The notes below the pieces were generated by a model. The model worked only from the letters and a program-made list of their open reading frames with translations. It was not told where the DNA came from and searched no databases. Below are positions 24,451-35,553 of a DNA stretch of 64,000 nt, in pieces. Origin of the DNA: Austropuccinia psidii (lineage: Eukaryota; Basidiomycota; Pucciniomycetes; Pucciniales; Sphaerophragmiaceae); assembly GCA_023105745.1 (NCBI GenBank), contig JALGQZ010000013.1:2763501-2827500 (forward strand). The letters run 5' to 3'. The translations under genes and the position numbers were made by a program. The first letter of the stretch is position 1; every line of letters starts with the position of its first letter.

Positions 24451-25211
24451 TGTAACAACCACTCGCCATGGGTAACGGTATTCATCAATACACCCACTCA
24501 AACACCTCAAATCAGCAGATCCAGTATCTGCATCAGTATTCAGTTTCAGCAATCTTCATTCTGAAGCATGCATACAGCTTGGTACATCAATACAGCCTGT
24601 CAATACCTGTACAGGTTGGATTCACCCAATACAGTTTCAATACACCAGCATGAAACTGTATGATCACTCAAATACACCACACCTCTTGTACAGGTTCTGT
24701 ACAGATGTACAGGACCTGTATTGGCCAGACTCAATTCAATAATTCAATCCTCTCATGAAAATTCTTCCTCTGGATCAGGGCTGGTGTTTCTCACATATAC
24801 CAGCCCCTCTTTCTCCCCCCTGGGGACTTTTCCCCAGTTAATTAATTTAGTTTATTTATTATTTTATCAATATTCTTATCCTTATTTTGGGTATTATATT
24901 TATTTAATATTAAGTTAGTCTTTGCATTTCTCTCTTTGCCTGCACAGTATGAGCTGGGTGGCCATATCCTTATTAACCCTTCTCTTTCCATTCTGACAGG
25001 TTGAAACAGTGGACTTGGACTTGTTTTTGGTTGGCTATTCTATTCTTTTATTCTTATTCTTTTGTTTCTGCTTTCTTATATTTATTCTTTTAGTAATTCA
25101 TCTTTAACACTATTAAGTGTACTCTTTCTTACCATATCTTTGAGCCCTCCATAAGTGAGTCCCAGTTTACTGAGTGCCAGGCCCTCTTCACTTCTAAGAG
25201 CCCCTGTGACA
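24451..25211 (+). repeat. 5' LTR of element E
   Basis: 761 bp, TGTAACAACC to CTGTGACA. A 65-codon ORF at 24721-24918 recurs in all three E-family LTRs of the window, but it lies wholly inside the repeat and shows no protein features that would establish it as a gene. Confidence 0.93.
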
Positions 25212-25951
25212 TTAAATTAATTAACTCATATTGATTCTTTCTTTTGATTCTTTTATAATCATTTCTCTGATTCATCAATTATGACTTTTTATGATCTTAT
25301 GATTCTTAATGATTATGATTTCTCTCTCATCAATTTTCATCTCACTCATTTCATTTATATGAAAATTGATTCTTTCTTCTTTCTTAATCATTGCTGACAA
25401 TGTCATTCACTTCCTTTTATCTTATCAAATCAATTTTTCTGTGTTATCATTCAGGTCTTATTTTAGGAATTATTGATTGGTTTAATTGATTGGATTATTC
25501 ATTGGGATTCATTGGGTTTATTGATTCAGTGATTCAGGATTTTTCATTTGGATTCGATTGATTGACTTTGAATTCTCAAGATATTTTATTGATCCTCAAG
25601 AATCGATTTTGATTATTGATTGATTTGACTCATCAAGATATTAAATTGATTTCTGAAGATTTTGAATTGATTGATTGATTCCTCAATACCTTGATTTCAT
25701 ACTGAAGACACTTATTTATTGATTGAATATTGATTGACTTTTGATTTATACAAGATTATTTATATTTGATTTGAATTTGATTTATTGTTGATTATTGATT
25801 GAATTGATTGATTGTTGATTGAAGTTGATTTCACCTCAAGAATTGAATTGATTCCTCAAGACTCATCAAGATTTTATTGTGATTGATTTGGCCAGGTTTT
25901 GATTTCTGTTCTCAATACCATCAAGTTTCTCTTGTTCAACTTCTATTCATA
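25212..25951 (+). other. Leader of element E with TTGATT-rich simple repeats
   Basis: No gene is seen. From about 25470 to 25880 the sequence is dominated by imperfect GATT/TTGATT repeats with interspersed CCTCAAGA. No TGG-type primer binding site follows the LTR, which continues TTAAATTAATTAACTC. Confidence 0.6.
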
Positions 25952-27273
25952 ATGCCAGTTCAGCATAGTCCCCCAGCAAGGAACACTAGATCCCAAAAAG
26001 TTCCAGCTGTCCTAACTCCTACAGCAAGGGCTCCTCTTGACCGCACACCATCAGTTCATCAATTGAGTGCAAACTTGGACAGAGGACCACCAATGGAAGG
26101 AGCAGCACCCTCAAGAAGAGGTGGAATGAAATCTAGAAGATCAAGATCCTTTTCTGGACTTTTGGGTGGCTACCCTGGCATTTCTGAAGGTGCAAGAGCA
26201 AGATTAGGGGAAGTTGAAGATGGAGGGGGGAAGAGTCTGTGGAAGAGGAAGATTCTGGGGAAACTGAAGTGGCAGATGCCTTGGCAAATGCTCCAGAGGT
26301 GCCTCAGGGTTCTAATCTAGCCCTTTCTAGTCAGCCTCTTGTCTCTCAAACTGATCCAAGTCTACTCAAGATGATGGAGCAGATGACTCAATTCATGGGG
26401 CAGCTCACTCAACCAGTTGCTCCCAGGGACAATTCCAAAGCCCCTGCTTTCAAGACTCCATCCATGAAGGCACCTGATTCTTTTGATGGTACTCAAGCTC
26501 ATAAATTGAGAGGATCTATCCAATCCTGTCAATTAATCTTCCATAATGATTCAGCAAATTTCTTCTCTGACAGGAAGAAAGTTCTTTACTCAACTTCTTT
26601 TCTCACTGGTAGAGGTGGAAAGTGGATTGAACGCTATCTCTCAAACATTTCCAATGAAGAACCTTCCTACCTCCTCAATAATTGGCCATTATTTGAATCT
26701 CAATTATTCACTCTTTTTGGTGACCCCAATGAAGTCAGGAAAGCTGAACAAGAGTTGGACAATTTGAGGATGAAGGAAAGTGGTCATGTTTCCTTGTACA
26801 TTGCAGATTTCAGAAGCTTAAGGTGTTTACAGAAGGGGATTGGCATAAAGATTATTGGATCAGTTGGCTTCTCACCCTGGAACGTTTGATACTCTTCAAG
26901 AACTTATGGATGTCACTTTAGAATTGGACACACGATTTCATGAGAGGCAAAAGGAAAAGGGTGGCAATCAAGAGAAGAAGCCTCCAGTCAATGGATCCAA
27001 TCAATCTAGGCCTCCTCAAAACTCATCTTCAAAGAGGCCTCACCAGAAGAAGAACAAGAAGGGAAAGCAGTTTCAATCTTCAAAAGACAAGCCTCATGCT
27101 TCTCTCCTCAATCAGACAATAAATTAATCGGTTGTGAAAAGGAGAGGAGGATTAAAGAGGGGTTGTGTACTTATTGTGGTGGAAAGCACCCAATTGAAAA
27201 ATGCTTCAAGAGACCTCAGAAGAAGCCTGGATCATCATCAAGAGGCTTCCCTAGCAAGCAGGGAAAAGCCTGA
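25952..27273 (+). pseudogene. Element E gag with zinc knuckle, frameshifted
   Basis: ATG 25952 begins MPVQHSPPARNTRSQ, a common Gypsy gag N-terminus. The frame shifts near 26230, near 26820 and near 27100. The capsid-like part includes FDGTQAHKLRGSIQSC and WPLFESQLFTLFGDPN, typical of the Ty3-type retrotransposon gag domain. The zinc knuckle at 27166-27204 reads CTYCGGKHPIEKC (C-x2-C-x3-H-x4-C), and the terminal stop is at 27271. Gag would package RNA in cytoplasmic particles; this copy cannot make an intact protein. Confidence 0.85.
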
Positions 27274-27326
27274 GTGGGGATCATGATGTATTCAATGGTT
27301 CTCACTTATTACCTTCAAGAGCACGA

Positions 27327-28745
27327 TTGTGCACTCTGAATACTAGTGTCAAGAAATCTTTAAAATTTCTTATCTTCTCTTCTTTCTCTGATATTTTTTA
27401 TAGTATTCTCATTGATTCTGGTGCTACAAACTCTTTTATTGCAAAGAATTTTGTTCTCAAGTACTCATTGACTCTGTCAGAGCTCCCTGAAAAGATTCCT
27501 CTTTTCATTCTGGACTCTAATGAATCCCCTGCCTTGTTCATCACCCATTATACCAAGTGGGTAGTTGAGCTGCCTTCCTTCCCAAGCTTTGAAGGGGACT
27601 TCTTTATCATAGATTCACCCAAGGGAGAAGACCTGATATTGGGCTATGATTTCCTTTACCATTTTAACCCCATTATTGATTGGAAAAATGGATTTATCAC
27701 CTATGATTCTAGTCATAAGGATTCTAGTGGTATTATTCCTTCTACTAGTGATGACTTAGCCACTTCTGTCAACAGTGTTGCTCTGGTTGGTGAGCTTAAG
27801 ACACCTTCCCTTCCTTCTTCTGTCCATACCCCTTCCATCATTCCCTCTCAGTCATTACTTCCATTAAGAGATGAAGTCGTCAAAGAGATAAAGGATGTTG
27901 GAGAAGATTTTGCCATATTCCCACTTCATCTCTTTCAAGGGGATATGGACCTTCCTCCTTTATCTTTTCATGCCTCCCTGGAGGAGCAGTGGGATGAGGA
28001 GGAAGAGCCAGAAGAAATTGAAACTGTGTTGAAGGTAGTCCCTCCTGTTTCTCACCAATATTTGGATGTATTCTCCAAGGTGAAAGCAGAGAAACTTCCT
28101 CCACACCAAGCCTGTGATCACCATATCAAATTGGGGGGTCTTCTACCTCCAATTGTTGTTATCTACTCCTTATCAAATCAAGAGTCAGAGAGATTACGGG
28201 CCTACATTTCAGAGAATGTAGAGAAAGGTTTCATTAGACCAAGCTCCTCTTCAACAGGAGCACCTGTCCTTTTTGTTAAGAAAAAGGATGGAGGTCTTTG
28301 TTTGTGTGTTGACTACTGCAAACTCAATGCTGTTACTAGGAAGAACAGGTATCCTGTTCCTCCTATGAACCAGCTCCTTACCGTATTCAACGGTTCCACT
28401 ATCTTTTCCAAGATAGACTTGCATGGTGCATAGAACCTTCTGAGAATCAAAGAGGGGGATGAGCACTTAACTTCCTTTAGAGCCAAATATGGTAGTTATG
28501 AGTATTTGATCATGCCATTTGGTTTGACCAATGCTCCTGCTTCTTTCCAGAATCTAGTAAATGATATCTTTGAAGATTTCTTGGATGTGTTTGTTGTGGT
28601 TTATTTAGATGATATTATGGTCTTTTCCGGTTCTGAGGAGGAGCATGTCAAACATGTGGCCTCTGTCCTCCAAAGACTGAGAGACATCAATTTGTTTGCC
28701 AAAGCCTCCAAGTGTGGAATACTTGGGCTATGTTGTTTCAGGTGA
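27327..28745 (+). pseudogene. Element E protease and N-terminal RT
   Basis: The aspartic protease has LIDSGATNSFI. RT carries the GFIRPSSS-x2-GAPVLFVKKKDGG region, [24 protein letters not shown] and the active site [13 protein letters not shown] at 28431 interrupts the DL-x-GAY motif, and a frameshift near 28710 after FAKASKCG moves the remainder to the next frame. Confidence 0.92.
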
Positions 28746-30962
28746 TGGCCTCAAGATGGATTCTTCAAAGTTTCAGCAAATCCTCAATTGGCCTCAGCCC
28801 AAAAACATCAAGGCCCTTCAATCTTTTCTCGGCTTTGCCAATTTTTATCGTCGTTTCATTAAGAATTATTCTAAAAAAATCACTTCCCTCACTTCCCTCC
28901 TCAAAAAAGATTCTCCTTTCATCTTCAATGAGGAAGCTCTTAGTCAGTTTCAAGCACTCAAAGAAGTTTTCATCTCTGCTCCTATCTTATCTCACTTCAA
29001 TCCTTTTCTACCTACTATAGTAGAGACTGATGCTTCAGATTATGCTTTGGGTGCTGTACTGAGCCAGGTGAATGACTCAGGAAAGCACCCCATTGCATTT
29101 GATTGTTGAAAGCTTCTCCCAGCTGAGCTTAACTATGAAATTGATGACAAGGAACTCCTTGGCATAGTTTGGGCTCTCAAGCGCTGGAGAGCATTTCTGC
29201 TTTCTCTTTCCAATTCTTTTGAGGTCTTGAAAGACCACTCTTCCTTGCAGTATTTTATGTCTTCCAAAGGTCTTACTTGTTGTCAGGCCCGTTGGGCTGA
29301 ATTCCTTTCAGAACTTCACTTCACTATCACTTACCGCCCAGGCAGACTGGCCACTTTGCCAAATGCCTTGTCACGTCGGAACATGTACCCAGAGAGGGGG
29401 GTGGACTTCATCAGCAAGAATCCTCAAAATTTTCATCAAGTAATCAAGCAAGATGGAATTCAAGAGTCAAGATTCTCTTCAATCAAAGTGTAAGTGTTTT
29501 CAGATTTATTTGACAAGATTCAAAAAGAACTATGGCAAGACAAAGACTATAAAGAAATACTCAAGCAACTAGCAAGAGGTGAATCAGTCTCAGATTATTC
29601 TATTGAACCTCAAGCCAAGTTGTTATTATTCAAAGATAGAGTGGTAATCCCAAGCAATGAAGAACTTCAACTCAATATTCTTCAAAAGCATCATGACTCA
29701 CCTTTGGCTGGCCATCCTGGCCAGGAGAAGACCCTCAAGCTCATCAAGAGGGATTTTTATTGGGCTGGCATGAATCAATTCATCAAGGACTATGTGTCCT
29801 CATGTCAGCAATGTTCAAAAAACAAGAACATTCATCACAAGAAGTTTGGACTACTCCAGCCTCTTCAAATTCCATCTGGTTCTTGGAATTCCTTACCAAT
29901 GGACTTTATCACTCAATTGCGCCTGTCAAACAACTTTGACTCAATTCTAGTAGTTGTGGACAGGTTCTCAAAAATGGCAATCTTCATTCCAACTTATGGA
30001 ACAATCACTGCTCTGGACTTAGCTTAAATTTTCATTAGTCCTGTATTTTCCAAGAATGGCCTTCCAGTCAGTATTGTCAGTGATAGAGGACCTTTATTTG
30101 TTTCATCATTTTGGACTCAATTATGTCAGCAGCTCAAGATATCAAGAGATCTTTTAACTGCTTTTCATCCTGAAACAGATGGACAGACAGAGAGGGTAAA
30201 TCAGATTCTAGAACAGTATCTTTGGATGTATGTCAGCTATCATCAAGATGACTGGTACACCTGGCTCCCTCTGGCTGAATTTGCCTATAATAATGCAGAA
30301 CATTCATCAACCAAGCAATCACCTTTTTTCACCATTTATGGAAGAAATCTCAGCTTTGACTCAATCCATATTTCTCAAGATTCACCTGCTGGAAATTTAT
30401 CAACAAAACTCCAATCAGCACAGCAATTTGTCAAAGAAGAATTAGGGTCAGCAATAAGGAGATTCAAGAAGTATGCAGATAGAAATAGAGCAATTCCACC
30501 TGATTTCCAACCTGGGGACAAAGTATGGCTAGCTTCCAAGAATATCAAGACAACAATACCCACCAAGAGATTATCAGAAAGATGGTTGGGACCTTTTGAA
30601 GCTCTGAAGAAGATTGGCAGCCATGCATATCACCTCAAGTTGCCTCAGCAATGGAAGACAGTTCACCCTGTATTCCATGTGTCCTTATTAGAACCAGTGA
30701 AGCATTCAACTATCCCGAATTGTCATCAATTGCCACCACAACCAGTCTTAGTGGAGGAGCAAGAAGAATGGGAAGTGGCTCAGGTTCTGGACTCAAAACT
30801 CAAAAGAGGTAAATTATGGTATCTTGTAGAGTGGAAAGGATTCAGTTAAGACCCAGAAAGAACCACTTGGGATCCAGCGTCCAGCCTTACCAGCTCACCA
30901 GACCTTGTCAAGGATTTCCATTCATTATATCCAGACAAGCCTGGTCCAAATACCTCAAGAGT
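28696..30962 (+). pseudogene. Element E RT C-part, RNase H, integrase and chromodomain
   Basis: The frame holds [12 protein letters not shown], the RT/RNase H junction SFLGFANFYRRFI, RNase H ETDASDYALGAVLSQ, and the integrase zinc finger HHDSPLAGHPGQEKT...CQQCSKNK. The integrase core shows MDFIT, SDRGPLF and TDGQTERVNQILEQYL. A chromodomain follows at about 30765-30950 (WEVAQVLDSK, LWYLVEWKGFS, TTWDP). Nonsense codons lie at 29107, 29491, 30025 and 30847. In this family the chromodomain targets integration to marked chromatin; that role is established for chromoviruses and inferred here. Confidence 0.93.
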
Positions 30963-31736
30963 TTGATTATGGTGCTTGGTGGGGAGAAGAAGTTATGAAA
31001 GTAAGTTCCTCTCCTGGCATGCACCTTTAAGGGGGTATTCTACCCATATGTTCTTGTAAGCATCACCTTGGCCACTTTGTGAGCAATTTTCAATTCTTTG
31101 GACAGGTTCAGGAAGCATACAACATCAATACCCTCCCTTTGGACCTTATCAAGATATGGCCAAATTTTTTCTTTCTTTATTTTCTTTTTCTTTTCTTTAT
31201 GTATCATTTCATTTATGCCAATCATCATAATTCAAGACATTCATTACTTCAAATCATTTTATGGCAATTCATTTCAGAAGTCATTTATGGCAATTCATTT
31301 CAGGAGTCATTTATGGCAAATTATTTCAGGTTTATGGTGCCTGGTGGGGAGTGGAAGTTATGAAAGTAAGTTTCATCTCCTGGTATGCATCCCTGAGGGT
31401 TCTACTTCTTGTAAAACAGTACCTTGGCCACTCTGTGAGCATAAATTACTTGGTTTTCATTTTTCAGACGCTTCTTGGTCAGAATCAAGCAACTCACCAC
31501 AAGGAGGACCAGCCATCAGGATTTTTCTTTATTTCTTTCTTTACTCTCATTTTCTCTTATTCTGTTATTTATTTCTTTTTTTTTACTTGGATAATTTTCT
31601 TTCTTTTTTTTCTTTAAAGCAGCAGAATCCCCTCCCCAAATCATGTATTGGGAGGTTCCATTATCTTTTTTCATTTTTTAGTAGTTCTAAGAGTGGGGAT
31701 AGAAGTCAAACCAAACAAAAACAGGGAAAAGGAAAA
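30963..31736 (+). other. Non-coding spacer of element E with internal duplications
   Basis: A diverged direct repeat links about 30963-31085 and 31329-31445; both copies carry GAAGTTATGAAAGTAAGT and CCTTGGCCACT. A 26-bp unit with TCATTTATGGCAATTCATTT is repeated three times at 31254-31331. Pyrimidine-rich tracts surround 31160-31200 and 31550-31615. No gene is supported. Confidence 0.6.
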
Positions 31737-33025
31737 CTAGTTATCTCTACCTAAATCATCAAAAGTGCTCTGGAAGTCATTTATCAACTCATCTTCATAC
31801 CAGGCAAATTTAGCAGACATCTCTTCAGAATCAGTCCCTGGAATCATTCTATCATTGGCATACATGATCACCTCTCTGCTATTTCTATCAACCCTCCTGA
31901 ATAATCTGGCCACAGTATCTTGATTTTCACTCGCCACATTTGGATCTTCTCCGGTAACTCGGATAGGCCAACAATACCTTCTTTGAAACACTTGAATGGC
32001 AGGAAACGGTAAAGGAGACAAACCATCCCTTCTTCTACTGGAGCTGGCCTCAGGTTGGAGTTGATGAGAGGTGGTCATGGGTGAGATTCTGGATGGTTGG
32101 ACTGGTGATGGACTTACTTCTGGATTCAATGCAGGCCTGGCATGGGAAGTAGTTGGTGAAGGAGGAGGAATTGTGGAAGGAATGGAAGCAAGCATTGGTT
32201 GGAAGGTTCTGGGGGTACTGGGAATGACTTGGCTTTGGAATTTGTTGGCAAGAGGCTGAGCAGAGGAATTGCTGGATGGATGGCCAACTGAATGAGGGAC
32301 AACTTCAACTTCTTCACCATCCAACTCATCACTCCCCTCAGCATCTGGATCAGATGGGGAATCAGCAATTCTTCTCATCTTTTTCACTACCTTCACTACT
32401 CCATCAGTATTGGTCCTGGAGATTGGGATTTCTGAGCTGTAATGTATGGGCCTACCACCAACTGGAATTGGCCCTCCAACATTAGTCCATCTTGCCACAT
32501 CCCTCTGCCTGGAGCCAGTCACTACATCAAAATATCAGTACCAATTCAATCAAGATATGAAAATCACTCACATTGAAAAAATCCTGAGGTTGCATCAGGA
32601 GTAGGTTCCTCAAGAATGGGGAATTCCTGCCCATAAGGCCCATCTTTCCTGCTTCATAAGTGCCTCCTGACGTTGGACAAAGTTGACCCGGTACAACGAC
32701 ATGGTTTCTTTCCAATGAAGCAAAAATGGCATTTTGACAATCAAGGATTGTAATGTTGAAAGCAATCCTTACCCTTGGCCAAGCATTCAGTACAGGCAGG
32801 ATCAAGAACTTCAACTGCTCTGAACCCATCATAGGTTTGGGAGGGATCAAAATGACCAGAAGATGCCATGGAAGGGGAGGACAATTGACTGAAGACTTCA
32901 GAACCACAAAGAACAGACGGTGGCGGTGCTGAAGGAGAAGATTCAGTGAGTTCAGTCAGTTTGGAACTCATAACTGAAGAATATGCAAGCAGAAGATTCA
33001 AGATGTCAGAATCAATCCACTCCAT
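31737..33025 (-). pseudogene. Antisense two-exon gene of element E with Zn(II)2Cys6-type cluster
   Basis: Exon 1 is 33025-32572 and exon 2 is 32521-31737. The 50-nt intron 32571-32522 has donor GTGAGT and acceptor TGTAG and joins in frame; the spliced length is 413 codons. Residues about 78-109 hold six cysteines spaced C-x2-C-x6-C-x10-C-x2-C-x6-C (first Cys codon 32794, last 32699), the pattern of fungal Gal4-type zinc clusters. The middle is Ser/Pro-rich with an acidic run (SDELDGEEVEVV); the C-terminus has WPIRVTGEDP and LFRRVDRNSREVIMYANDR. Nonsense codons TGA at 32743 (inside the cluster loop) and 32656 break this copy. It may be a retrotransposon-encoded DNA-binding protein; I cannot name a homologue of known function. 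Confidence 0.7.
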
Positions 33026-33894
33026 ATCAAGAAAAAGATTTTGACCTCAAGGAAATGGGGGCCATAACTCAATTATGCCCCCCCTCAGAGCCTCTAAGGT
33101 GAGGATTCATACCCCTTTGGGGCTGAATTCATCACCCAGGGCCTCCCCTGCAACTTTGGGGAGACCAGGATCTTGATGGTCCTGGATCCCATCAATGGGT
33201 CCAGGCCATATATGGTGAAAGTTGGGTTTTGGCCGATTCTGGGCCCCCTGGTCACCCTGGGTCCCCAGCAAAATTGGGACCGGGACTCCATTTTGGTCCT
33301 GGGGCCTCCAATAGCCCCCATGGACCATGGACTGTAGGACCCCAAAGACCCAAAATGGCCAGAAATGGCCATAGATCACGAAATCAATAAAAATGACCAA
33401 AATCCCAAAAAGGCCCAAAAGGCCATAAAAATCAAAAATTATCAAGATTCATCAGGGAAGAGGCCACAGCCCAAAAACATCATAGAGGGCTGTTTGAGGC
33501 AATTTCCATGGACAATGGGGACAAGACCCCTTGGAGGAATTTTTTTCAAGATTTCATTGGATTAAGCCTTGCGCAATGAGTACACTTCATATACTCATTG
33601 GGCATCATTTTTTGAGCACAAGAGCTCAGTGGCCATAATTTTGGGATATATCCCAAGGGCAAGATTGATTGAATCAGAAGAAAAGAAAAGCATATTTCGA
33701 AGTGGAATACTTACTCAAAAGTTGAAAGAAGGGGGGAATCAATTTAATTTGACAAAGAATTGAAGGAGGATTTTCAGGATAATGGTCAAGAGGAAAAGAA
33801 AATTAAAAAGAAAATTTTTGTTAAAAATGTGGGGATATTGAGACTCCACTCAACAGTGGCACGGTATTATGGTGTTCAGGAGCCCACCAGTTTC
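33026..33894. other. Region between antisense gene start and 3' end of element E
   Basis: It is the likely promoter side of the antisense gene. Between about 33100 and 33480 it is richer in G/C, with repeated GGCC and CCCAAA-type words. ORFs here overlap in several frames and show no protein features. Confidence 0.5.
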
Positions 33895-33907
33895 AAGAGG
33901 GGGATAC
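33895..33907 (+). other. Polypurine tract of element E
   Basis: AAGAGGGGGATAC directly precedes the 3' LTR start TGTAAC. Confidence 0.75.
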
Positions 33908-34668
33908 TGTAACAACCACTCACCAGGGGTAAGGGTATTCATCAATGCACCTGCTCAAACACCTCAAATCAGCAGATCCAGTATCTGCATCAGTATTCAG
34001 TTTCAGCAATCTTCATTCTGAAACATGCATACAGCTTGGTACATCAATACAGCCTGTCAATACCTGTACAGGTTGGATTCACCCAATACAGTTTCAATAC
34101 ACCAGCATGAAACTGTATGATCACTCAAATACACCACACCTCTTGTACAGGTTCTGTACAGATGTACAGGACCTGTATTGGCCAGACTCAATTCAATAAT
34201 TCAATCCTCTCATGAAAATTCTTCCTCTGGATCAGGGCTGGTGTTTCTCACATATACCAGCCCCTCTTTCTCCCCCCTGGGGACTTTTCCCCAGTTAATT
34301 AATTTAGTTTATTTATTATTTTATGAATATTCTTGTCCTTATTTTGGGTATTATATTTATTTAATATTAAGTTAGTCTTCGCATTTCTCTCTTTGCCTGT
34401 ACAGTATGAGTTGGGTGGCCATATCCTTATCAACCCTTCTCTTTCCATTCTGACAGGTTGAAACAGTGGACTTGGACTTGTTTGTGGTTGGCTCTTCTAT
34501 TCTTTTATTCTTATTCTTTTGTTGCTGCTTTCTTATATTTATTCTTTTAGTAGTTCATCTTTAACACTCTTAAGTGTACTCTTTCTCACCATATCTTTGA
34601 GCCCTCCATAAGTGAGTCCCAGTTTACTGAGTGCCAGGCCCTCTTCACTTTGAAGAGCCCCTGTGACA
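33908..34668 (+). repeat. 3' LTR of element E
   Basis: 761 bp, very similar to 24451-25211, followed by TSD ATAAT and then the rest of A's 3' LTR. Confidence 0.94.
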
Positions 34669-34807
34669 ATAATGGCGAAATAATGATGTAATATGGTTTG
34701 ATCATGATTTCATCATCACCAAACCTGAAAATATTGATCAATTCCAGTTGATATGATCAGTATGCGTCAACTAGAAGCCTGTTGGACTACGGGAGGGAGG
34801 TATTTAC

Positions 34808-34816
34808 TATAAATAG
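34808..34816 (+). promoter_or_regulatory. TATA box in 3' LTR of element A
   Basis: TATAAATAG stands at the same LTR position as in the 5' copy and could drive read-out transcription into 35549 and beyond. Confidence 0.5.
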
Positions 34817-35553
34817 AGCTATTTTTACTCTGTTTTCCCCTCAGACGCATCAAAAACATGAAATCAATAAAATTAAAAAGGTAATATCTGTATTCTTTAT
34901 ATATAAAACTTTTATATTATTAAAGACCAAAGATCATCTTATTATAATCATCAATTTTGATGTGATTAAATCATTTATTTAATTTTTTGGTTAAAAATCT
35001 CTCTAAAATCTCATTTCCACGTAAAAATCAAGAATATTTGTAATTTTCTCTATTTTGTATTGTAAATACAATTTGGATAAGTTTTATATACATTATTTGG
35101 CGTAAAATATCTCAAAATTATTATATTAAGTATTAAAAGTAGGTTATTTTCTCTTATTATAATAATTTTCTCTTTTTTATTACTTTAATAATTCTTTAAT
35201 TAATATAAAGAGTATTTATATTAATTTAAAACTTTAATATTCGTAATATTATTGTTATTAATTGTTTTTTATTAATAAAAAACAATTTTTTACGCCTTTA
35301 TTGTTTGTTTGTAACAATAAAGAAGTGCCATTAAATATATTAATTATTTTATATTAATATATTTATCATATTATATTATATTTTATAATATAAATAATAT
35401 TATCATATTTATTTAATAATATGATTATTCCTATGCCATAAGTATTATAATTATTTTTATCTTATTTATTTCATTTATAAGGACATTCATAGTACAATAA
35501 GTAAAATATTAGTAATTTTTACTTATTGTTTCAAAGTCAAACCTTACACTAAG

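Larger units (their letters stand above)
24451..34668 (+). mobile_element. Element E: complete chromovirus-type Gypsy element with extra antisense gene
   Basis: The element is 10,218 bp with 761-bp LTRs at both ends (TGTAACAACC to CTGTGACA) and TSD ATAAT at 24446-24450 and 34669-34673. Unlike A to C it has short LTRs, a canonical chromodomain after integrase, YLDD in RT, no TGG primer site after the LTR, and 2.9 kb between pol and the 3' LTR that holds an antisense gene. Gag and pol carry several frameshifts and stops. Confidence 0.95.
3967..35548 (+). mobile_element. Element A: Ty3/Gypsy retrotransposon, full span with nested insertions
   Basis: The LTRs begin TGTGAA and end CCTTACA. Target duplication CTAAG flanks the element at 3962-3966 and 35549-35553. 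Removing the three inserts and one copy of each of their TSDs leaves about 10.5 kb: LTRs of about 1965 and 1970 bp, a TGG-type primer binding site, leader, gag-pol, and a polypurine tract. Several nonsense codons and frameshifts show that it is an old, inactive copy. It hosts an E-family solo LTR, complete element B and complete element E. Confidence 0.93.
23356..35548 (+). repeat. 3' LTR of element A, split by element E
   Basis: The LTR pieces are 23356-24450 and 34669-35548; joined without one TSD copy they are about 1,970 bp and match the 5' LTR. It starts TGTGAATC and ends CCTTACA, followed by TSD CTAAG. A TATA box TATAAATAG lies at 34808-34816. Confidence 0.93.

Noticed and set aside
24721..24918. 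65-codon ORF repeated in the E-family LTRs (also 34178-34375 and 5805-6002)
   Set aside because: It recurs only because the LTR recurs; no domain, and it overlaps LTR regulatory sequence. Listed only as a remark under the LTR.
33094..33445. Minus-strand ORFs of 92 and 112 codons near the E 3' LTR
   Set aside because: They overlap in different frames in a repetitive GGCC/CCCAAA-rich stretch, with no splice signal linking them convincingly to the antisense gene.
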